The notes under the pieces: model-generated | Database searches by the model: none | What the model was told of the DNA's origin: nothing | The model's input: the letters and a program-made list of their open reading frames with translations, nothing else | Shown: positions 25,539 to 33,633 of the stretch, piece by piece | Layout: every line of letters begins with the position of its first letter | How positions within the stretch are numbered: the first letter of the stretch is position 1 | Position numbers and translations under genes: made by a program | Source of the DNA: Blastocatellia bacterium | Lineage (GTDB): Bacteria; Acidobacteriota; Blastocatellia; UBA7656; JADIYM01 | Assembly: GCA_021463145.1 (NCBI GenBank) | Contig: JAJTWZ010000041.1 | Coordinates: 1-37,764 of the forward strand | DNA: 37,764 nucleotides | Direction of reading: 5' to 3'

Positions 25539-26531
25539 TCAATCGCGGTCCTTGTCCTGGTTCACCCACTCCCACCCGAATCGGCCTTTGATGCAAAGAT
25601 GTCCGTTGGCTACGTCCTGGTCCAGCGGGGAAGTTACCTTGACGATCAGGTCGTGTTGCGCATGCACCGTGAGCGTGCACCCGACACCGCAGTACGGACA
25701 GATGGTGTCAGTCTGCGACTGTGCGGACTCGTCCCACGTGCCGGCCGCGCGCATGTCGTGTTCGCTCTTGAACATGAGCGCCCCGGTCGGGCAAACGCCG
25801 ATGCAGTTCCCGCAGTAGACGCACGCCGAATCAGGAAGCGTCACGTCGTACTCGGTGGCAATTCGCGCCCCGAATCCACGGCCCGCAACGGCGATGGCGA
25901 ACGTGTTCTGAGCATCCACGCCACAGGCCTCGACGCATTTGTAGCAGAGGATGCACTTTGAGTAATCGCGCACGTACAGCTCGTTGTCGATTTTCACCGG
26001 CTGCGCGACGCGGGAGGCCGTCGAACCGTCCGGCGCGTGATGGTGCCCCGGTCTCGCCGAGTCCCGTTCGCCAGCTGCCGCCGGCGGTCCTGGAGGACCG
26101 AAGCGACTCGGTTCCGCTTCGTATCGCGACATGTAGTCCTGAAACTGCGGCGCCGTCGATACGTCGACGGAAGAAGCCAGCAACTCGAGCACGAGTCTCC
26201 GGCTGTGCCGGACACGCTCGCTGTCCGTGTGAATCACCATCCCCGCCTCGACCTTGCGCGAACACGCCGGGACGAGCGTGCGCGAACCCTCCAGCTCGAC
26301 GACGCAGATGCGGCAGACGTTGACGGGAGTGAGGTTCTCGAGGAAACACAGCGTCGGCGTATCGATTCCCTGCATCCGGCCGGCCTCGAGCAGCGTCGCG
26401 CCTTCCGGTACCGCGACGGTCGCTCCGTCGATCGTGATCTCGACGGACTTGCGCGAGCCGGTGGGCAGCACCGGAACGGGACCCTGCGGTACCGGAACGA
26501 GCGGATCGGGCGCCTTCAGGTTGTCACTCAT
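25539..26531 (-). CDS. Formate dehydrogenase iron-sulfur protein carrying the N-terminal [4Fe-4S] domain of the catalytic subunit
   Basis: This is a 330-residue protein. A [2Fe-2S] ferredoxin domain comes first (C62, C73, C76, C90). The NuoG-like HxxxCxxCxxxxxC cluster expected next (about 110-145) is missing: the region reads LLASSVDVSTAPQF with no Cys or His ligands. Two 4Fe-4S motifs follow (C193, C196, C199, C203 and C237, C240, C243, C247). The C-terminal 55 residues are the [4Fe-4S] module that normally begins a Mo/W-bisMGD catalytic chain (C278-PY-C281-GVG-C285 ... C313-IKGRFGWEWVN). It stops exactly where the catalytic chain at 28346-30265 picks up (RLTTPLVRENG). It is last in the operon, and its ATG overlaps the NuoEF stop (ATGA). 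It relays electrons between the active site and the flavin subunit. Confidence 0.93.
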   Translation of the reverse strand: MSDNLKAPDPLVPVPQGPVPVLPTGSRKSVEITIDGATVAVPEGATLLEAGRMQGIDTPTLCFLENLTPVNVCRICVVELEGSRTLVPACSRKVEAGMVIHTDSERVRHSRRLVLELLASSVDVSTAPQFQDYMSRYEAEPSRFGPPGPPAAAGERDSARPGHHHAPDGSTASRVAQPVKIDNELYVRDYSKCILCYKCVEACGVDAQNTFAIAVAGRGFGARIATEYDVTLPDSACVYCGNCIGVCPTGALMFKSEHDMRAAGTWDESAQSQTDTICPYCGVGCTLTVHAQHDLIVKVTSPLDQDVANGHLCIKGRFGWEWVNQDKDRD

Positions 26532-28318
26532 TTCGGCTCCTCCGGCAGCGGAAGTCGGGCAAGGGCCGATTCAATGGCGCTCGAAGCGGTGTGACCAAGT
26601 CCGCAGATCGATGCATCTCGCATCACGCGCCCGATCTCGGCAAGCAGCGCGACCTCGTCCTCGCGCGATCCGTGAACGTCATTCGAAGCAAGGCGTTGCA
26701 GAAGCTCCTCCTGCCGAACCGTCCCGACGCGGCACGGAACACACTGACCACACGACTCGTCACGGAAGAACTCCGCAATGCGACGGAGCACGGCGGGCAA
26801 ATATGCGCCGTCGTCGAACGGCATGATCACCGCCGATCCGAGCGTTGCGCCGATCGCCCGCGTTCCCTCGAACGTGAGCGGGACGTCCAGATCGTCCGGT
26901 CCGACGAACGCTCCAGCGGCGCCCCCCAGAAGAACGGCCTGGAGCTTTCCGCTTCCAGCGAGTCCACCTGCAAGCTCGATCATCTCGCGCAACGTGATCC
27001 CGAAATCCGCCTCGTAGACGCCAGGCCGCGCGACCTGTCCCGACACACAGAACAGCTTTGGTCCGGTCGAACGTTCGGTCCCGATCGATGCAAATGCCTC
27101 CGCGCCCATCGTAAGGACGAGTGGCACGTTGACAAGCGTCTCGACGTTGTTGATGACGGTGGGCCGGCCGAAGAGACCCACCTGCGTCGGAAACGGCGGC
27201 TTGTTTCGAGGCTCGCCGCGAAATCCTTCGATCGAGTTCATCAACGCGGTCTCTTCGCCGCAGATGTAGGCGCCCGCGCCGCGCCGCAACTCGACGTCGA
27301 ACGAAAAGCCGCTGCCGGCAATGTCGTCGCCCAGTAAACCCCGCTCGCGGCACCGCGCCATCGCATTCTCGAGTCGCGTGGCAGCAAGCGGGTACTCTCC
27401 GCGAATGTAGACGTACCCGCGTTCGCATCCCGTCGCAAAGCCAGCGATTACCATCGACTCGACGAGCGCGAACGGGTCGCCTTCCATCAGCACACGGTCC
27501 TTGAAAGTGCCGGGCTCCGATTCGTCGGCGTTGCAGATGAGATACCTGGGCGCCGGTTCGCGTCGAACGGCCGCCCACTTCACGCCGGTCGGAAATGCGG
27601 CGCCGCCGCGACCCACCAGTCTGGCGGACGTGACCTCGGAGAAGATTGCCTCGGCGCCCATCTCCAGAGCGCGACGAAGCGCCGTGAATCCTCCCGCGGA
27701 CTCGTACGCACCGATACTAGTCGGATCGATGGAGCCGGCGCGCGCCAGCAATCGCAGTCCGGCTGCACCGGCCTGGGGCAGCGACGCCGCCACTCCCGGC
27801 TCGGGCGGAGCGTCTCCGGCAAGTGCTCCCAACACCACAGCGGCCGTTGCGGGGCCTATCGCCTGCTCGCTCGGATTTTCACCCGCGACCACGACGAGTG
27901 CCGCGGGCGCTCTCTCGCACATCCCGAGGCACGGACTGCGCTGCCAGGCCGACGGGCCGCCGCCAGTGCTTCCAGCCGGTCCAAGCGTGGCTTCCATCGC
28001 GTTGCATAGCGACTCGGCGCCCTTCGGCATACAGCCAATGTCGTCGCAAACGTGCGCGATCGCCCTCGGCTGCTCGCGCGTCGAGAGAAGCGCATAGAAG
28101 TCGGCAACTCCGAATGCCTCGGCCGGCGGCACGCCCAGTCCGCGGCACAGATGATTGAGCGCGCCCTCGCTGATCCATCCGGCGCTGGTCTGGACGACGT
28201 GCAGCGCCGGCAGCAGGTACTGACGGCGCGGTCCGCCGGCCGGCAGCCTGGACAGGAACCCGTCAATTGCCGCGCGTTCTTGCGGAGTCGGCTCAGCGGA
28301 CGTGAAGTGCAGATCCAT
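26528..28318 (-). CDS. NuoE-NuoF fusion: NAD(H)-reacting diaphorase subunit of formate dehydrogenase
   Basis: This 596-residue protein is two subunits in one chain. Residues about 1-165 are the NuoE-like thioredoxin-fold [2Fe-2S] domain, with ligands C91, C96, C130 and C134 (CDDIGC, CLGMC). Residues about 185-596 are NuoF-like: the glycine-rich FMN/NAD site (GRGGAAFPTGVKW), ICNADESEPGTFKDR, GAGAYICGEETALMNSIEG, and the [4Fe-4S] ligands in ESCGQCVPCR plus a fourth Cys in SICGLG. It passes electrons between NAD(H) and the Fe-S chain, as in soluble NAD-dependent or bifurcating FDHs and Hox/Hyd diaphorases. The ribosome site is weak (GGGA far upstream). It starts 27 bases after the catalytic gene, in the same frame, suggesting coupling. 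Confidence 0.95.
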   Translation of the reverse strand: MDLHFTSAEPTPQERAAIDGFLSRLPAGGPRRQYLLPALHVVQTSAGWISEGALNHLCRGLGVPPAEAFGVADFYALLSTREQPRAIAHVCDDIGCMPKGAESLCNAMEATLGPAGSTGGGPSAWQRSPCLGMCERAPAALVVVAGENPSEQAIGPATAAVVLGALAGDAPPEPGVAASLPQAGAAGLRLLARAGSIDPTSIGAYESAGGFTALRRALEMGAEAIFSEVTSARLVGRGGAAFPTGVKWAAVRREPAPRYLICNADESEPGTFKDRVLMEGDPFALVESMVIAGFATGCERGYVYIRGEYPLAATRLENAMARCRERGLLGDDIAGSGFSFDVELRRGAGAYICGEETALMNSIEGFRGEPRNKPPFPTQVGLFGRPTVINNVETLVNVPLVLTMGAEAFASIGTERSTGPKLFCVSGQVARPGVYEADFGITLREMIELAGGLAGSGKLQAVLLGGAAGAFVGPDDLDVPLTFEGTRAIGATLGSAVIMPFDDGAYLPAVLRRIAEFFRDESCGQCVPCRVGTVRQEELLQRLASNDVHGSREDEVALLAEIGRVMRDASICGLGHTASSAIESALARLPLPEEPK

Positions 28319-28345
28319 TTGTCGTTCGGATGTTTCCCTTGTTTG

Positions 28346-30265
28346 TCAGACAGGCGAGAGCGCCTCGGCCGCGACGGCAATCTTCTCGATGCGCACGGCC
28401 GTGGCCTTGAATTCCGACGTCCCGGACATCGGGTCGACTGCGTCAATCGTGAGCTCGTTGACCGCGACGTCATCCGGGAAATGCATCGTCATGAAAACGA
28501 GCCCGGCCCTCAGGCCGTCGTCGATGCGAACCGGTGCTACGACAGACCCGCGGCGGGATGTGACCCTGACTGGCTCGCCCTCGACTAGTCCGTATGCCCG
28601 GGCGTCATCCGGAGAGATGTCGAGAGTCTCGCCGCGCCTTAGTGGCGACGGATAGACACCAGACTGAACTCCAGTGTTGTAGGAATCGAGCCGGCGGCCG
28701 GTCGTAAGCCGAATGGGGAACTCCTCCGTCAGCTTGTCCACCGGCATCCTGTTCGTGCAGACCGAAAATGGAGCGAGCGGACCGAGCACCGGCCTCATCC
28801 AGAGCCTCCCGTGCAGATACTGCTCGCCCGGATGTTCCTCGTCGTAACAGGGCCACTGCAGACCTTGACCCGTCTCGAGGCGTGCGTAACTCATGCCGCG
28901 ATGCATGGGGCTGAGTGCCCGGACCTCGTTCCAGATCGCTTCCGCGACAGGTTCGCCGATGTCGCATCCCATTCGTTTCGCCAGGTCGCTGAGGATAACG
29001 AGGTCGTCGCGGACGCCATCCGGCGGCGCCACAGCCCGGCGCACGCGCTGCACGCGCCGCTCGCTGTTCGTGACCGTGCCTTCGGACTCGACCCAGCCGG
29101 CAGCGGCGGGGAAGACGACGTCGGCAAGCTCGGCGGTCTGCGTGAGGATCATGTCCTGCACGACCAGCGTCTCGAGCCCCTCCAGCAGCCGGCGTGTGCG
29201 GTGCTGGTCCGACTCGCTGTTCGCCGGGTTCTCCCCAATCACGTAAAGCGAGGTCAACTCGCCCCGCTCCATCGCGTCGAACATCCCGCTAAGGTGCCAG
29301 CCTCGCCTTGCCGGCATCGTGATGCCCCACGCTTCGTCGAATGGACGCCGGAGCTCGTCGTTCTCGAGATGCTGAAAGCCAACGAGCCGGTCAGGCAACG
29401 CGCCCATGTCGCCGCCACCCTGCACGTTGTTCTGCCCGCGAAGGGGATTGAGCCCCGAACCGTAGCGGCCAACGTGACCGGTGAGCAATCCGAGATTGAT
29501 GAGCGATAGAACGTTGTCGACGGAGTTGTGGTGCTCGGTGATTCCGAGAGTCCAGCAGAGCTGCGCGTTGCGCGCGGTCGCGAATTCGTGAGCGAGCCGG
29601 CGAATGGATTCGGGCGCTACCCGGCATACTTCCGCGGCGTGTTCGAGGGTGTACGGTTCGACGTGGGCGTGAAATTCCTCGAACCCGCTCGTTGCGTTCT
29701 CGATGAACTCGCGATCCTCGAGACCGGCCGCGAGGATTTCGCGAGCTACGGCGTTCGCCAGCACGATGTCGGTACCGACGTCGAGCCCGAGCCACGTGTC
29801 GGCCCAGTCGGCGCTGGTGGTGCGTCGCGGATCCACGACGAACAGTTTCGCGCCCCGGTTTACGGCTTTCAGCACGTGGTGGAAGTAAATGGGATGCGTC
29901 TCACGGGCATTACTTCCCCACAGGACGACGGTATCCGCCTCCTCCATCTCGCGGTACGAACTCGTACCGCCACCCATTCCGAACACTGTCGCCAGACCGA
30001 CGACGCTTGGAGCGTGTCAGGTACGGTTGCAGCTGTCGATGTTGTTGCTTCCGATCACCACCCGGGCGAACTTCTGTGCGTAGAAGTTCATCTCGTTCGT
30101 CGTCTTCGAGCAGCTGAAGAGTCCGAAGCTCTGTGGTCCGTGCGCGGCTTTCGCCGCTGCGAAGCCCGCTGCGGCGCGGTCAAGCGCTTCGTCCCAGGTA
30201 GCCGGCCGCAGGGCTCCGTTCTCGCGAACGAGAGGCGTGGTAAGTCGTCCTAGTCGCTTTCGCAT
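28346..30265 (-). CDS. fdhA: Selenocysteine-containing formate dehydrogenase catalytic subunit (lacking its N-terminal [4Fe-4S] domain)
   Basis: This chain is 639 residues if TGA 30017-30019 is read as selenocysteine. It starts at ATG 30265 (AAGG at 6 bases). The sequence enters the family at GRLTTPLVRENG...WDEALD. It reaches SCNRT-Sec83-HAPSVVGLATVFG, which aligns with the U-H-x-P-S-V-x-G-L active site of formate dehydrogenases, where Sec or Cys ligates Mo/W. Frame and homology continue unbroken after it: VLWGSNARETHP, RTTSADWADTWL, GLLTGHVGRYGSGLNPLRGQNNVQG, and the C-terminal molydop_binding domain (RLTTGRRLDSYNTGVQSG ... VRVTSRRG). It oxidises formate to CO2, or the reverse, in the cytoplasm (no Tat signal). 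The usual N-terminal CxxCxxxC domain is absent and encoded instead at 25539-26531. Conventional gene callers would report two broken ORFs here. Confidence 0.93.
29982..30019 (-). promoter_or_regulatory. Bacterial SECIS element with the Sec UGA codon
   Basis: Read on the minus strand, the UGA (30019-30017) is followed by a hairpin. The lower stem pairs GACAC (30018-30014) with GUGUU (29986-29982). The upper stem pairs GUCGUC (30004-29999) with GGCGAC (29993-29988), including one G-U pair, around the 5-base loop GGUCU. The loop starts 21 bases from the U of UGA, the same spacing and loop bases I know from E. coli fdhF. SelB would bind here. The pairing was worked out by hand. Confidence 0.8.
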
Positions 30266-30483
30266 GTCCAGCCTTTCTGATTGGAATAACCGGCGGCGTC
30301 GAGTCTAGAAGCGCGGGGGCCGAATCTCAAGCTTTGTGACCCCTTGAACGGGCCTTGCCGCACCTGGGGTCGCATCGAGTAACGGTTGTGACGCTCCGGC
30401 TGACATTCGATTCCGTCCTCCGGTGGTACACTCCGAGACCTTTGCTGGCATTGCAGCCGATTACGCTTCAGGAGCAATTCCAA
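30266..30483. promoter_or_regulatory. Divergent promoter region between fdhA and fhs
   Basis: This 218-bp region separates the two divergent C1 genes. An extended -10-like TGGTACACT (30424-30432) lies about 50 bases before the fhs start; no convincing -35 is at the right distance. An inverted pair GACCCC/GGGGTC lies near 30337-30372. Shared control of formate dehydrogenase and formate-THF ligase is plausible, but no known operator is recognised. Confidence 0.4.
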
Positions 30484-32127
30484 ATGACCGACTCGTTGCT
30501 ACCTATCCGCGAAATTGCCGAACGGCTGGGCCTTTCCGATGACGACTTCGATCCGTACGGAAAGCACACCGCGAAGCTGAACCTCGGCCTTCTCGACAAG
30601 ATGGCGGACCGGCCCAAGGGCAAGCTGATCATGGTCACGGCGATCACGCCGACCAGTTACGGAGAAGGGAAGACCGTTTGCGCGGTCGGCCTCGCACAGG
30701 CTATCTGCAGGCACGGACGCCGCGGAATAATCACGTCGCGCGAGCCCTCGCTCGGTCCGATTTTCGGCGTCAAGGGAGGAGCGACCGGGGGAGGTAAAGC
30801 GCGCGTCGTCCCGTCGCACCTGATCAACCTTCACTTCACCGGCGACTTCCACGCGATCACGTCGGCGCACAACCTGCTCGCCGCAGCGCTTGACGCGCAT
30901 ATTCACCACGGCAACGCGCTCGACCTGGACGTCAACAACATCTCGTGGCCGCGAACTCTGGACATGAACGACCGGTCGCTCCGAAAGCTCGTCTCCGGCA
31001 TCGGCGGCAAGGCAAACGGAGTGCCGCGAGAAACGGGCTTCGTCATCACGGCGGCGTCCGAGGTAATGGCAATTCTCGCGCTTGCTACCTCTCGCGCCGA
31101 TCTTCGAACTCGCCTCGAGAACATCGTCGTCGGTTACGACCGCTCGGGAGGCCCGGTTCGGGCGGGGCAACTCGGCGTGACCGGGGCGATGATGGTTGTG
31201 CTGGCCGAAGCGCTCAAGCCGAACCTCGTGCAGACGCTCGAGAACACGCCGGCCCTGGTCCACACGGGCCCGTTCGGAAACATCGCTCACGGGACGAGCA
31301 GCGTGATCTCGCAGAGGATCGGACTTGCACTCGCCGATTACGTGGTCAACGAGTCCGGCTTCGGAGCCGATCTTGGGGCCGAGAAGTTCTTCGACATAGT
31401 GATGCCGATGTCGGGTCACGTGCCGTCGGCCGCCGTGCTCGTCGCCACAGCACGCGCCCTGGCCGCGCACGGTTCGGGAGGCGCCGGCGAGACCGGACCG
31501 GCCGCCGTCGAGCGCGGGCTTCCGAACCTCGAGCGCCATTTGACGAACCTGCGCAAGTTCGACCTGCCCGTCGTGGTCGGCGTAAATCGATTCCCGAACG
31601 ACACCGACGAGGAGCTTGCCGTAATCGAGTCGTTCTGCGAGCGGCAGGGCGTCGAATGCTCGATGGTCGAGGTTTATCAGCGCGGCGGCGAGGGTGGAAT
31701 GGACCTGGCGGCGAAGGTGATGGCGGCGGCCGATGCGCCGCGCGAGAAGCAGGCTAAGCCGCTGTACGAGCTCGACCTGCCGCTCGAGGCCAAGATCGAG
31801 CGGATCGCGACCGGGATCTACGGCGCGGACGGAGTCGATTTCGAGCCTGCGGCTCGTCGCAAGCTGAAAAAGTACTCGTCTATCGGATTTGGCGGCGTCC
31901 CCGTCTGCATCGCCAAGCCTCAGTCGTCGTTCACGGACGATCCAAAGGCGCTGAATGCGCCGACGGGATGGAGGTTGACGATCAGCGACGTGAACCTTTC
32001 GGCAGGTGCTGGCTTCGTGGTGGCAATAGCGGGCTCGATGATGTTGATGCCGGGCCTGCCGGCAGTGCCGCACGCTACGAAGCTCGACCTGACCGACGAC
32101 GGCCGGATCCTGGGTATGGACTGGTAA
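30484..32127 (+). CDS. fhs: Formate-tetrahydrofolate ligase
   Basis: This is a 547-residue protein, the usual FTHFS length. ATG 30484 is chosen for AGGAG at 9 bases. The longer frame upstream is intergenic. The N-terminal DPYGKHTAKL is a family signature. The P-loop reads TPTSYGEGKT (55-64), where most family members have TPTPAGEGKT. Further signatures are REPSLGPIFGVKGGATGGG, LNLHF-type INLHFTGDFHAITSAHNLLAA, VNRFPNDTDEEL and a C-terminal MLMPGLPAVPHA. It forms 10-formyl-THF from formate, THF and ATP in the cytoplasm. It enters the Wood-Ljungdahl methyl branch, the reductive glycine route, purine synthesis, or runs in reverse to release formate. Divergent from the formate dehydrogenase operon, it supplies or consumes the same formate pool. 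Confidence 0.97.
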   Translation: MTDSLLPIREIAERLGLSDDDFDPYGKHTAKLNLGLLDKMADRPKGKLIMVTAITPTSYGEGKTVCAVGLAQAICRHGRRGIITSREPSLGPIFGVKGGATGGGKARVVPSHLINLHFTGDFHAITSAHNLLAAALDAHIHHGNALDLDVNNISWPRTLDMNDRSLRKLVSGIGGKANGVPRETGFVITAASEVMAILALATSRADLRTRLENIVVGYDRSGGPVRAGQLGVTGAMMVVLAEALKPNLVQTLENTPALVHTGPFGNIAHGTSSVISQRIGLALADYVVNESGFGADLGAEKFFDIVMPMSGHVPSAAVLVATARALAAHGSGGAGETGPAAVERGLPNLERHLTNLRKFDLPVVVGVNRFPNDTDEELAVIESFCERQGVECSMVEVYQRGGEGGMDLAAKVMAAADAPREKQAKPLYELDLPLEAKIERIATGIYGADGVDFEPAARRKLKKYSSIGFGGVPVCIAKPQSSFTDDPKALNAPTGWRLTISDVNLSAGAGFVVAIAGSMMLMPGLPAVPHATKLDLTDDGRILGMDW

Positions 32128-32203
32128 GGGCTGCGTGCCTCGATCGCCCCGCTTCGCGATCCGGGCCTGGCCGTCTGAAGAAACTCGCGGGCCCGACGAA
32201 GCC

Positions 32204-33556
32204 TCAACCGGCAGTCGTCAGGCTCGCGAGCTTCTCGCGCACCCGTGGAGCCGCGAGCGGATCGAATGCCGGGCTCAGGGCAAGTGACCGCTCGAAATAG
32301 CTCTTCGCGCCCGCCGTGTCGCCGGCGGCAAGTGCGATCTCGCCGGCGTGCGCGAACATCCGCGCATCCCTGGTTCCAAGCCTCAAAGCGTCGCGCATTG
32401 CAGTCTGCGCCTCTGCGACCCGGCCGGTCTTGAATGCAGTCCACGCGAGGGCGTCGGCTCCGTACACGTCGCGCCGCAGCTTGTACTCGCGAGCGGCGTC
32501 CGCATACGCAAGCTCCAGATCCCGTCCGTGATCGGCGCGAAAGACGGCGAGCTGCCGGTTGTAGAGCACCCCGTTGAACGCGCTCAGCTTCCCGATCTTT
32601 TCGACTATCGTGTACTGAGCACTCGCGTCGGCATCGCGTCCGGCAGCGGCGTAGCAATCCCCGAGCGAGGCAATGAACGAGGGATCGGGCACGACGCGTG
32701 TTACGTGCTCGTACTCCGCGATTGCCCCGGCCAGGTCTCCGCTTGCGGCGAGCGAGCGGGCCCTGGCAGCCAGAGCCCGGAAGTACCCGGGGAACACCAC
32801 AAGCGCGTCATCTGCGTGCCCGAGCGCCGCAGCGTAGTCGCCCACCGCAATCGCGGTTTCGGCCAGTTGCACGCGGCACCAGGCAATCGTCTCGCGCGGG
32901 GCTGGCTCTATCTCGCCGGCCGCGACCAGCGCGAGCTCGTACTGATGCCTTGCCTTTTCCACGTCGCCCTTCAGCATCGACTGCTTTGCCCGCCGGACGG
33001 CAACGTCCAGGGCAGCCCTGTCACTCGCCGCTGACCGGCCCTCGATCTCGCGGAAAACTCCGTTTGCCGCGGCGTCATCGCCGAGCTCGACGAGGACGTC
33101 GTACTGGACGAGAAGTGGCCCGAGTTTGCCGGGCTCGAGCGCGCGCCATCGATCGGCGTTCGAGCGCGCCGATTCGAAGGCGTGGGATGCGAACTCGACC
33201 TGCGTCAGTCCGGCAAGCCCGCCGACGTTCTGCTCGGCCGGCACCGAAGCGAGCGACTCTCTGGCCGCGCGGTCTGCGAGTTCGAGGTAGCGCACGCTGC
33301 CCGTATCGCGGACCTTCTGAAGGTAGTAGCCGACCAGCTTGTTACGCGCGACGAAATCCTGTTCGTCCTCGCGCGCCTTCTGTTCCAGAAACCTGATTGC
33401 GCTGTCGGTGGCGGCGTCGTCCGATTCGATGGCTGCCGCCGCTGGAACGGACACTGGGGCCGGTTCGCTTTCGGACGCCGAGTTCGAGCACGCCGCGAAA
33501 CTCAGGAGATTGAACAGCAGCCAGAGAGATGCCAGGCGGCGCAGGAGTGTGTTCAT
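32204..33556 (-). CDS. TPR-repeat lipoprotein
   Basis: This is a 450-residue protein. ATG 33556 gives a signal peptide with a lipobox-like FAAC (Cys23); the frame upstream lacks one. The ribosome site is weak. From about residue 50 to the end it is helical with TPR-type pairs: AIRFLEQKAREDEQDFVARN, YELALVAAGEI, DYAAALGHADDALVVFPGYFRALAARARSL and GDTAGAKSYFERSLALSPAFDPLAAP. These predict a protein-protein interaction surface outside the cytoplasmic membrane. It lies 77 bases downstream of the DUF4331 gene on the same strand and is probably co-transcribed with it. No enzymatic motif is seen. Confidence 0.88.
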   Translation of the reverse strand: MNTLLRRLASLWLLFNLLSFAACSNSASESEPAPVSVPAAAAIESDDAATDSAIRFLEQKAREDEQDFVARNKLVGYYLQKVRDTGSVRYLELADRAARESLASVPAEQNVGGLAGLTQVEFASHAFESARSNADRWRALEPGKLGPLLVQYDVLVELGDDAAANGVFREIEGRSAASDRAALDVAVRRAKQSMLKGDVEKARHQYELALVAAGEIEPAPRETIAWCRVQLAETAIAVGDYAAALGHADDALVVFPGYFRALAARARSLAASGDLAGAIAEYEHVTRVVPDPSFIASLGDCYAAAGRDADASAQYTIVEKIGKLSAFNGVLYNRQLAVFRADHGRDLELAYADAAREYKLRRDVYGADALAWTAFKTGRVAEAQTAMRDALRLGTRDARMFAHAGEIALAAGDTAGAKSYFERSLALSPAFDPLAAPRVREKLASLTTAG

Positions 33557-33633
33557 TTCGGTCACATCGAGAAGTCGGGGGCGCGAAGAACGCGCCGTTC
33601 CCCCCGGACGGCGCGTCCTTCGCATACACGCGC

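Noticed and set aside
25539-25541. TGA end of the FDH iron-sulfur protein as a Sec codon
   Set aside because: The downstream translation has no similarity to FdhA and no SECIS-like structure. The protein ends naturally at the domain border.
28346-28348. Second possible Sec codon: the fdhA stop TGA is in frame with nuoEF nine codons later
   Set aside because: No hairpin follows this TGA, no homology spans the gap, and nuoEF starts at its own ATG. It is an ordinary stop that happens to be in frame.
28346-30265. Formate dehydrogenase read as a pseudogene or as two ORFs (82 aa plus about 546 aa)
   Set aside because: The break is a single in-frame TGA at the exact Sec/Cys active-site position, with no frameshift and a SECIS-like hairpin. 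Selenocysteine is the better reading.
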